From contig JBCBQC010000048.1 of the NCBI GenBank assembly GCA_039820405.1, forward strand, positions 1 to 47,284: a stretch of 47,284 nt of DNA. The letters are read 5' to 3'. Below the pieces are notes generated by a model. It was given only the letters and a program-made list of their open reading frames with translations. It was not told where the DNA came from and made no database searches. The position numbers were made by a program, and so were the translations under genes. This document shows, piece by piece, positions 40,371 through 47,284 of this stretch (its first letter is position 1; each line of letters opens with the position of its first letter). The stretch comes from CALLVY01 sp937899855 (GTDB taxonomy: Bacteria > Bacteroidota > Bacteroidia > Chitinophagales > Saprospiraceae).

Positions 40371-41591
40371 TTAGTGTTCACTCCACTCTACGGCATCCAA
40401 ATCAATCCCTTCTTTATACATTTCCCAAATGGGACTTAGTTCCCGCATGTGGTTGACGCCATTGCGCACCGCTACGATGGCCCGGTCGATCTCCTCGTCG
40501 GTGGTAAAACGGCCCAAGCTAAAGCGAATCGAGCTGTGGGCGAGGTCGTCTCCGAGGCCGAGGGCGATCAGTACGTAGGAAGGCTCCAGAGAAGCTGACG
40601 TACAAGCCGATCCGGAAGATACGGCAATTTCTTGATTAAACGTCATCATCAGGCCCTCTCCTTCAACGTGCTTGAAAGAAAGGTTGGTAACGTGCGGCAT
40701 CCGGTGCTCGGAACTGCCGTTGATGTAGACCTCCTCCAGGCTGTTGAGCAATTCTTGTTCCAAGCGATCGCGGAGCTTACTCAGCCGCTCGGTATCCTTT
40801 TGCATTTCTTGAGCGGCAATTTCCGCCGCTTTACCCAATCCGACGATACCCGGTACGTTCAGGGTTCCCGAGCGCATGCCCCGTTCGTGGCCACCGCCAT
40901 CGAGTTGGGCCGTTACTTTTACGCGGGGCTTCTTGCGATTGACGAAGAGCGCACCCACTCCTTTGGGGCCGTACATCTTGTGACCGGTGAAAGCCATCAG
41001 GTGGCACCCAACTGCCTTGGGATCAACCGGAATTTTACCCACTACCTGGGTAGCATCACTCATAAACAGTACCCCGTGACGCGCGCAAATCTCACCGATT
41101 TCTTTCATCGGCTGGATGACCCCCGTCTCGTTATTGGCCCACATGATGGATACCAAGATGGTATTGTCCTTGATGGCCGCTTCGAGTTCTTTGAGATCGA
41201 CGAGGCCCTCGCGATTGACTTCGAGATAGGTCACTTCCCCTCCCATTTTCTCCACCTTCTTGCAGGCATCGAGTACGGCCTTGTGTTCCGTCTTGGCGGT
41301 GATGATGTGATTGCCCTTGCGGCTGTACATCTCAAATACCCCCTTGATGGCCAAATTATCGGATTCGGTCGCACCGGAGGTAAAAATGATTTCCTTGGGA
41401 TCGACACTGATCAGTTTGGCCACTTGCTCCCGGGCGTAGTCCACGGCTTCTTCCGCAGCCCAGCCAAAGGGGTGGTTGCGGCTGGCGGCATTGCCGGGGT
41501 GCTGATAGAAATAGGGCAGCATGGCATCTACGACGCGTGGATCCGTTGGTGTCGTAGCATTATTATCGAGATAAATTAGATTCTTGCTCAT
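40371..41591 (-). CDS. iscS: Cysteine desulfurase IscS
   Basis: The 406-residue PLP enzyme releases sulfur from cysteine as a persulfide for IscU and other acceptors. Seen: H103 (TEHKAVLDACK), the PLP-binding K205 (FTGHKMYGPKG) and the catalytic mobile-loop C330 (SSGSACTSASLEPSYVL), the long-loop group I form. The C-terminus (YKEGIDLDAVEWSEH) matches the IscU-docking tail. The ATG at 41591 is chosen; a longer open frame to 41777 would cross the promoter at 41644. First gene of the isc operon. Confidence 0.96.
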   Translation of the reverse strand: MSKNLIYLDNNATTPTDPRVVDAMLPYFYQHPGNAASRNHPFGWAAEEAVDYAREQVAKLISVDPKEIIFTSGATESDNLAIKGVFEMYSRKGNHIITAKTEHKAVLDACKKVEKMGGEVTYLEVNREGLVDLKELEAAIKDNTILVSIMWANNETGVIQPMKEIGEICARHGVLFMSDATQVVGKIPVDPKAVGCHLMAFTGHKMYGPKGVGALFVNRKKPRVKVTAQLDGGGHERGMRSGTLNVPGIVGLGKAAEIAAQEMQKDTERLSKLRDRLEQELLNSLEEVYINGSSEHRMPHVTNLSFKHVEGEGLMMTFNQEIAVSSGSACTSASLEPSYVLIALGLGDDLAHSSIRFSLGRFTTDEEIDRAIVAVRNGVNHMRELSPIWEMYKEGIDLDAVEWSEH

Positions 41592-41643
41592 CGTCGTAAT
41601 CTGCTTGAAAGGATTTAATATTACAAAACCGATTTTTTCAGTG

Positions 41644-41651
41644 CAAATATA
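41644..41651 (-). promoter_or_regulatory. Predicted -7 box for iscSUA
   Basis: The minus strand reads TATATTTG, an exact TAnnTTTG match, 52 nt before the iscS start. No IscR gene or obvious IscR site was recognised. Confidence 0.6.
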
Positions 41652-41801
41652 ACGCTTTTCGTACAAAAAGGTTGTTGGCTGCAAACGACATTTGTCCCAG
41701 AATGCAAAGTGCCAAATTCTACTTACATTTGGCTGACAATCACTACTTTGCCGGGCGAGCTGGACTTCCGTGCTCAACAGCCTATATAAATTACTCGGTC
41801 C

Positions 41802-42926
41802 ATGTCAGAAAGTCAAAATTTATTTGGAGAATTTCCGCCCCTAACGCGCGAAAAATGGGAAAAACGCATCCAAAAAGAGCTCAAGGGTAGTGCCCCGGAG
41901 ACCCTCCACTGGCCCCTGGCGGAGGAAATCGAAATGCGCCCTTTTTACCAACCCGCCGCCGATTCGCTCCCCAGCCCCCTCAATGGCCAGTCGACCCACA
42001 ACCATTGGGCCATCGGCGAAGACTTTGACGTAACCGCGCCCGCCGTCACCAACCGCGCCCTGCTCGAAGGCCTGCTCAATGGCCTGGAAGCCCCCCTCTT
42101 TCGCTGGCCGGCAAGCAATACCGACTTTCAATTGCCCCGCCTCCTGGCCGAGGTCCGAGCCGATTACATCCAAATCCATCTCCGTAGCCCGTCCCGTCCA
42201 GTCGCCTTGCTCCAACAATTTGCCCAGCACCAAGCCGCCGAAGGACTAGACTTGGTCGAATTGGAAGGCAGCATCAACGGAAATTTTCTGCGCTTTCCCG
42301 ATCTGGACCTCACCCTGCTGCGCGACCTGAGCGAGCAATTGCCCCGCTTTCGGTGGCTGCACCTGAGTGCTCCACGACCCCAGGCCAGCCCCGATGCCGC
42401 AGTGGCGGACCTGGTGGAGCTGTTGCACCAGCTGTGTGACAACCTGGTTCGGGCCCGTACCCTGGGTTGGGAACCGGCAGCCTTGGCCGATAAAATCGTC
42501 GTCGACCTTCACTTGGGAACCAGTTATCTGGTCGAACTGGCCAAAATCCGGGCGTGGCACTTGCTCTGGCCCCTGCTGTGGGAGGGCTTTGGGGTATCCG
42601 CCCCCCCGCCCGCTGCGGTTCACGCCTACCTGGCACCTGATACCCAGATTGAGGACCAGGACCTGAATATGATCCGCACCACGACCCAGGCCATGGCCGC
42701 AGTAATCGGTGGGGTACGGCGGTTGAGTTTGTTGCCCGCGGATGCTTTTGGGGGAGATTCAACACCGTTCACCCGGCGGATGGCGCGCAATGTCCAGCAC
42801 CTCCTGCGGATGGAGAGCTACCTCGATCGGGTGGTCGATCCGGCGGCGGGCAGTTATTATCTGGAAACCCTGACCGAGCAACTTGCCGAGCGGGCCTGGC
42901 GCCAATTCCAAAGCGAGCACCGCTAG
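41802..42926 (+). CDS. mutA: Methylmalonyl-CoA mutase small-subunit homologue, short and without a partner gene
   Basis: The 374-residue protein matches the small (non-catalytic) mutase subunit: LFGEFPPLTREKWEKRIQKE at the start and, near the end, the conserved MIRTTTQAMAAVIGGVRRLS, FTRRMARNVQHLLRMES and VDPAAGSYYLETLTEQLAE. It stops at WRQFQSEHR, where relatives usually continue for tens of residues or more, and it has no B12-binding DxHxxG domain. No large-subunit gene follows. It should dimerise with a MutB encoded elsewhere, or it is a decaying or repurposed copy. It is divergent from iscS, with a 210-bp shared gap. Confidence 0.82.
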   Translation: MSESQNLFGEFPPLTREKWEKRIQKELKGSAPETLHWPLAEEIEMRPFYQPAADSLPSPLNGQSTHNHWAIGEDFDVTAPAVTNRALLEGLLNGLEAPLFRWPASNTDFQLPRLLAEVRADYIQIHLRSPSRPVALLQQFAQHQAAEGLDLVELEGSINGNFLRFPDLDLTLLRDLSEQLPRFRWLHLSAPRPQASPDAAVADLVELLHQLCDNLVRARTLGWEPAALADKIVVDLHLGTSYLVELAKIRAWHLLWPLLWEGFGVSAPPPAAVHAYLAPDTQIEDQDLNMIRTTTQAMAAVIGGVRRLSLLPADAFGGDSTPFTRRMARNVQHLLRMESYLDRVVDPAAGSYYLETLTEQLAERAWRQFQSEHR

Positions 42927-43198
42927 CGGGAAATTGTTTTGCTTTTTTGTGTTTTTTTAACGGATTATTAGCTAAATCACTCCAAAAGCGAGTATTTTTT
43001 CTTTCTCTTTCCCACCCCGCAAAATTTCTCGACTACGCGATTGGTAATCTGTCGCATTGTAACTATATTCATCCGTAGAAAATTATGGGAGAATACGGAA
43101 TGGCAACAGCATAAACCATTACCCCTCCCCTATACTTATATTTTATTTTTTATAGTAAGGTAATTACCATTTTTTAATTATAGTAAAAGCAAAGTTTA

Positions 43199-45757
43199 AT
43201 GAAATTCCTTAACCTATTGTTTTTGCTATTGCTGTCAAGCACAGTAATAGCACAAGGACCGGTATATGACCAGGTCCAACGCGCCCTAGCGCAATCCGAA
43301 TCCCATTCCTTTGAAGTCGTCCGTAGCGTCAGCGATGCCCTGGGTAGCGCCGGGGTGCAAGACGAACTGAAAAGCGGCCTTTTGGTCGAATTTGATTTTG
43401 ACGCCCTCCAAGGTCTGCGTCGCAAAAAACCGGCTTCCTTGGCATTGACCCTCCCCCTTCCCGAACTCGGCGATCGTCAGGTCAAGTTGATCAAAAGCCA
43501 AGTCCTGGCCCCCGATTTCCAAGTGTTTACCAGCTCGGGCACCCGCCTCGATTACCAGCCCGGGGCGTACTACCGCGGCGTACTGGTCGACGATCCCACG
43601 TCCCTGGTTTCCTTCAGTATCTTTGACGATGAGGTCATCGGTATGATCAATACGAAGCAGGGCAATTTTGTGATCGGTAAATTGCAAAAGGGAAACGCCA
43701 CTACCCACCTCATTTACAACGATCGGGACCTCCTCGTGCCCGTCGATATGGAGTGCGGTACTCCGGACGATGGGGTGGTCTACCGCCCCGAAGAATTGAC
43801 CTACACCGCCAGCCGGGCCCCCGGTGATTGTATCCGCATCTACGTCGAGATCGACGACGACGTGGTGACCAATAAGGGCGGTGCCACCGGAGCGACCAAC
43901 TACATCACCGGTTTGTTCAACGAGTCCTTTACCCTCTACGCCAACGATGGGCTGACCCTGGTGATTTCCGAAATCAAGGCCTGGACGACCCCCGCCCCCT
44001 ACTCGGGCAGCAGCTCCAGCGCCATGCTCAATTCCTACCAGGCCAATACCGGCGCCTTCAACGGCGACCTCAGCCACCTCGTATCCTACCAGGCCAGTGG
44101 GGGCATCGCGGCCGGTTTTACGGGCGTCTGTAATTCCAACGTCGATAACAGCAAGTGCTTTAGCAGCATCAGCTCGACCTACGCCAACGTGCCCGCCTAC
44201 TCCTTCTCCGTGATGGTGGTGACCCACGAAATGGGACACCTCATCGGTTCGCGCCACACCCACGCCTGTGTGTGGAATGGCAACGGGACCGCCATCGACG
44301 GCTGTGCGGGCGCCACGGAAGGTTTTTGCTCCTTGCCCGGTAGCCCCTCCAGTGGGGGGACCATTATGAGCTACTGCCACCTCACCACGGGCATCGACTT
44401 TACCCAGGGCTTTGGTCCCCAACCCCGCGCCGTGATCCAAAATACCGTCAACAACGCGAGTTGCCTGACCAATTGTGGCTCGGGACCGACCTGCTCCGAT
44501 GGCATCCAAAATGGTCAGGAAACCGGCGTCGACTGTGGGGGTCCCGATTGCCCACCCTGTTCGTCGACCTGTAACGACAATGAGGTCGTGATTACGATCA
44601 ACCTCGACAACTATCCCGAGGAAACCAGTTGGTCGGTGACCAATTCCAGTGGAGGCACCGTGGGCTCCGGCGGTACTTATGGCAGCCAACCCGACGGCTC
44701 GACGGTGGTCGAAAGCCTCTGCCTACCCGATGGTTGCTATACCTTTACGATCAATGATGCTTACGGCGATGGGATTTGCTGTGGCTACGGCAACGGCTCT
44801 TATTCCGTGACCAGTGGTGGCCAGACCCTGGCTGCGGGAGGCAATTTTGGCGCCTCCGAGAATACCAATTTCTGCTTGGGAGGTCCGCCGCCGCCTACTT
44901 GTGATGATGGGGTACAGAATGGCCAGGAAACCGGAGTGGACTGTGGTGGTCCCGACTGTCCGGCTTGTCCCACGGGTGGGGTCATTTTGGCTTCTTACTT
45001 CGAAACCGGTTGGGATGGCTGGACCGATGGCGGTTCGGATTGTTACCGCTACAGTGGGTCGCGGTCCTACGAGGGTTCCTATTCGATCCGGCTTCGCGAC
45101 AATTCGGGAACCAATTCGGCGATGACTTCGGGTTCGTACAACGTCAGTGCTTACAGCCAGTTGGACATCAACTTCTATTTTTACCCCAACAGTATGGAAA
45201 ATGGGGAGGATTTTTGGGTCCGCTATTACGATGGTTCGTCCTGGTCGACGGTGGCGGCTTACGCCAGTGGATCGAACTTTAACAATGGCACTTTTTACGT
45301 GGCCACGGTGACGATCAACAGCGCCAGCTACAATTTCCCCACCAACGCCCGCTTCCGCTTCCAATGCGACGCTAGTGCCAATGCCGATCAAGTCTACATC
45401 GACCAGGTGACGATTACGGCTTCCTCGGGGGCCCTGGCCAGCGACAGCCCGATCGCGACGATCGAACGGGTGGACAGCCCGATTCGCCCGGATGTGCTGG
45501 CTTCGCAGGAATTGGGAGATCCGGCAGCGGATGGTTTACAGGTCTTCCCCAACCCCGCGCAGGACGTCATCACGGTACGCTCGGATCGGGAGATCCAGTC
45601 GATCCGGGTGATTTCGACGACGGGCCAGGTCTTGCAAAATATCCGGGCCGCCAATTTCAATGAGCAGATCGACTTGCTGGACTTGAGCCCTGGTATTTAC
45701 TATCTCCTCATTGAGATGGATGGGGAAATGGTGCCGCAAAAATTTGTAAAACGTTAA
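43199..45757 (+). CDS. T9SS-exported zinc metalloprotease (M12-like) with C-terminal sorting domain
   Basis: The 852-residue protein has a signal peptide (MKFLNLLFLLLLSSTVIAQG), a propeptide to ~210 (RGVLVDDPTSLVSFSIFDDE) and a metzincin domain with H343-E-x2-H347-x5-H353 (HEMGHLIGSRH) and a Met-turn at M390 (IMSYCH). Two copies of a Cys motif, CxDGxQNGxETGxDCGG, flank a beta domain (~465-560). A MAM/jelly-roll-like domain follows (~600-740, GWDGWTDGGSDCYRYSG), and then the type A sorting tail (VFPNPAQDVITV ... LSPGIYYLLIEMDG). It is an extracellular or surface protease, probably autoprocessed. The 272-bp region upstream (42927-43198) is AT-rich and holds no gene; a T-rich tract there may terminate mutA. 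Confidence 0.93.
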   Translation: MKFLNLLFLLLLSSTVIAQGPVYDQVQRALAQSESHSFEVVRSVSDALGSAGVQDELKSGLLVEFDFDALQGLRRKKPASLALTLPLPELGDRQVKLIKSQVLAPDFQVFTSSGTRLDYQPGAYYRGVLVDDPTSLVSFSIFDDEVIGMINTKQGNFVIGKLQKGNATTHLIYNDRDLLVPVDMECGTPDDGVVYRPEELTYTASRAPGDCIRIYVEIDDDVVTNKGGATGATNYITGLFNESFTLYANDGLTLVISEIKAWTTPAPYSGSSSSAMLNSYQANTGAFNGDLSHLVSYQASGGIAAGFTGVCNSNVDNSKCFSSISSTYANVPAYSFSVMVVTHEMGHLIGSRHTHACVWNGNGTAIDGCAGATEGFCSLPGSPSSGGTIMSYCHLTTGIDFTQGFGPQPRAVIQNTVNNASCLTNCGSGPTCSDGIQNGQETGVDCGGPDCPPCSSTCNDNEVVITINLDNYPEETSWSVTNSSGGTVGSGGTYGSQPDGSTVVESLCLPDGCYTFTINDAYGDGICCGYGNGSYSVTSGGQTLAAGGNFGASENTNFCLGGPPPPTCDDGVQNGQETGVDCGGPDCPACPTGGVILASYFETGWDGWTDGGSDCYRYSGSRSYEGSYSIRLRDNSGTNSAMTSGSYNVSAYSQLDINFYFYPNSMENGEDFWVRYYDGSSWSTVAAYASGSNFNNGTFYVATVTINSASYNFPTNARFRFQCDASANADQVYIDQVTITASSGALASDSPIATIERVDSPIRPDVLASQELGDPAADGLQVFPNPAQDVITVRSDREIQSIRVISTTGQVLQNIRAANFNEQIDLLDLSPGIYYLLIEMDGEMVPQKFVKR

Positions 45758-45794
45758 GTTGATTGTAAGATAAGACCAAACACCCTGAAATGAC

Positions 45795-45830
45795 TAGGGG
45801 CCCCGAAATTACTTCGGGGCCCCTAATTTT
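45795..45830 (+). terminator. Strong terminator after the metalloprotease
   Basis: TAGGGGCCCCGAA (45795-45807) pairs perfectly with TTCGGGGCCCCTA (45813-45825), loop of 5, then ATTTTA. It probably also insulates the convergent lipoprotein gene. Confidence 0.85.
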
Positions 45831-45863
45831 ATGCCTAAGTGCTGGGCCACTGGCCCCTGAAAA

Positions 45864-47105
45864 TTACCACTTGATGTCGAAGGTGTAAGAATCGGCGTTA
45901 TCATCGCTGGTGAGCGACACAGAGGCTACTCGCAAGAGGTAAAAACGGTTCGTGGCATTATCGAAAACGCCAAAGATATCGCCCTGTTGGACGGGGTCGG
46001 ATTCAGGAAGGTTGGTAAGGCTGGTAAGGATCCCCTCAATTTGCTCCTTGGTCGTGATCTCGTCAAAACCGACGCCCTCGGGGAAATCAGAGGCTTCTAC
46101 CTTGACCAATCCTCGGCCCATGTTGGGAGCGATTTGCTGCCGCCAGTTGGTGGCATTGGGCTGGCTGAGGTCGATACCCAAGTCTCTGATTTCGGCATCG
46201 GCATCACCGGAGTTGAGGTTTCCGTTACCGGTATCGAGGTCGAGTCCGCCCTGGCCCTGGGGGCCCGCAGCGTTGAGGAGGACGCCGTTGGCGTCGAGGT
46301 CGAGTGCGGTACCGGTAGCTTCGACGGTGATGGCGAGGGTAGCGGTTTGGCCATTGGCATCGGTCAGCTCGATGGTGTAGCTGTCGGTAGTGCCGATGGT
46401 GGAATTGGCGCGGATGGTGAGGTCCTTGGTAAAGCCATTTTGGTCGTCGCCGCTGAGGTCGACTCCGCCTTCAAATTCTTGGAGGGTACCGCCATCATCG
46501 AAGAAAAAGCGATCGGTACCGGTGGCTTCCGAGCCGCCTTCGAGGACAGCCAGGCGGGTCAGGGCCGCTCCGCTGGGATTGGTGGCGGTGAGGTTGATGG
46601 TGGTCAGGGCGCCGGGGGCGGCACTGAGTTCGGTGGTGCCGTTGGTTGCGCTCAGGGTGGGCGGGTTGGCGGCGATGGTGATGCTGATGGTTACCGAAGA
46701 AGTTTCGTTGTTCTCATCGCTGGCGATGAAGGTATAGTCGGCGGTACCGTCGTCTTGGGCGGTCAGTTCTACTTCCCAGGTCAGGTCGGTCTGCTCTCCG
46801 TCAAACAGGAGGGGCGCGCCGGAGGCGGCAGCGGCACCGTCGATGGTGATCCGGCTGGCGTCCATCCGAATGCCATCCTGCTGGAATTCGATGGCTCGCA
46901 TGAGGTTGTCTCCTTGGCTGGCCGAGATCTTGACGTTGATCGTCTCACCGGCATTGATCGTGGCATCGGCGGAGAGGAAACCCGCCTCGCTGAGCAACTC
47001 AATGCTGGGGGGAATGACAAAAGAGTCGTCTTCGCCACAAGAGGTTACGGCGAATACGGCGATGGCCAGTAAAAGGAGATGGGGTAAACGGAAAAAGGTT
47101 TTCAT
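45864..47105 (-). CDS. Lipoprotein with Ig-like/cadherin-like repeats
   Basis: The 413-residue product has a lipobox signal (LLLLAIAVFAVTSCGEDD, acylated Cys at 23), so it should sit in a membrane facing the periplasm or cell surface. Two or three Ig-like beta domains follow: residues ~30-150 (INAGETINVKISASQGDNLM), ~155-265 (APGALTTINLTATNPSGAAL, SYTIELTDANGQTATLAITV) and a distinct C-terminal part with a glycine/asparagine-rich linker (GPQGQGGLDLDTGNGNLNSG). The last ~110 residues (QGDIFGVFDNATNRFYLLRV) form an independent unit. Function unknown. A near -7 box (TATTTTTA, minus strand 47131-47124) lies ~20 nt upstream; the remaining bases to the window end hold no gene. Confidence 0.85.
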   Translation of the reverse strand: MKTFFRLPHLLLLAIAVFAVTSCGEDDSFVIPPSIELLSEAGFLSADATINAGETINVKISASQGDNLMRAIEFQQDGIRMDASRITIDGAAAASGAPLLFDGEQTDLTWEVELTAQDDGTADYTFIASDENNETSSVTISITIAANPPTLSATNGTTELSAAPGALTTINLTATNPSGAALTRLAVLEGGSEATGTDRFFFDDGGTLQEFEGGVDLSGDDQNGFTKDLTIRANSTIGTTDSYTIELTDANGQTATLAITVEATGTALDLDANGVLLNAAGPQGQGGLDLDTGNGNLNSGDADAEIRDLGIDLSQPNATNWRQQIAPNMGRGLVKVEASDFPEGVGFDEITTKEQIEGILTSLTNLPESDPVQQGDIFGVFDNATNRFYLLRVASVSLTSDDNADSYTFDIKW

Positions 47106-47284
47106 GTAAAAATGAGTTTTGTGTAAAAATACAGATGTTGCTTGGTCAAATTAATTGAACCATTGCCCATAACGTAGGAGCCGAAGCATATGTTGGCTAG
47201 GCAATTGAAATCTGCCGCAAAAATGAGGAAAAATTAATTAAGATGCACGCTTATTAGAAAAATATTTGAAGCCGTATTGATTGA

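Noticed and set aside
43286..44689. Long open frame antisense to the metalloprotease (467 codons)
   Set aside because: Shadow of a gene with clear signal peptide, zinc site and sorting tail; the antisense product is low-complexity Gly/Val/His.
44500..44960. Repeated CxDGxQNGxETGxDCGG segments considered as a mobile or CRISPR-like repeat
   Set aside because: Only two in-frame copies ~400 bp apart; this is a protein motif repeated in surface proteins, not a DNA array.

Overview
The window looks like a chromosome segment of a Bacteroidota member, most likely Saprospiria (Lewinella-like). Evidence seen: three large exported proteins carry type IX secretion C-terminal signals, one of them of the gliding-motility-associated (CHU_C) type. 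Several promoters match the Bacteroidota -7 box TAnnTTTG, ribosome binding sites are weak, and the DNA looks GC-rich by eye. The genus is inference. No rRNA, tRNA, CRISPR array or intact insertion sequence was recognised.

Layout. 1-8674 (minus): a giant surface protein of at least 1850 residues, cut by the window edge and containing ~133-residue tandem repeats, then a second T9SS-exported protein. 9175-10569: a helical protein of unknown function. 10645-14200 (minus): succinate dehydrogenase operon sdhC-sdhA-sdhB with a recognisable promoter and terminator. 14603-15786: an unknown protein and a low-molecular-weight phosphatase. 16085-18847 (minus): sucA, the E1 of 2-oxoglutarate dehydrogenase. 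19040-19207: a MITE-like element flanked by TA. 19326-19580: rpsT.

19692-29269 is the core of a phenylacetate (PAA) degradation cluster: paaE, a TetR-family regulator, paaABCD, paaG, paaH, paaI, paaJ, then a Bax-inhibitor-1-like membrane protein and paaY. Two copies of one palindrome, ACGAAY-N4-GTTCGT, lie before paaE and before paaA and are the best candidate operators for the TetR protein. A second block at 32820-38415 holds paaZ, a PaaF-like hydratase, a small membrane protein and a fused E1 alpha/beta 2-oxoacid dehydrogenase. Together these would take phenylacetyl-CoA through epoxidation, isomerisation to the oxepin, hydrolytic ring cleavage and beta-oxidation to acetyl-CoA and succinyl-CoA, which feed the TCA enzymes encoded nearby. 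The ligase gene paaK is not in the window.

Between the two PAA blocks, on the minus strand, lies the most unusual part: two short paralogous genes (57 and 59 codons) with near-identical 5' regions. They encode basic N-termini with a GG motif, an invariant SEKRRDRPSA block, a variable acidic or polar stretch and a conserved WST-G tail. They sit upstream of a sensor histidine kinase with a predicted periplasmic TPR domain. This is a candidate undescribed secreted-peptide family, possibly sensed by the kinase; the link is inference from position only.

38481-47105: an SDR oxidoreductase, the iscS-iscU-iscA operon (minus), an orphan short methylmalonyl-CoA mutase small-subunit homologue, a T9SS-exported zinc metalloprotease, and a lipoprotein with Ig-like repeats (minus).
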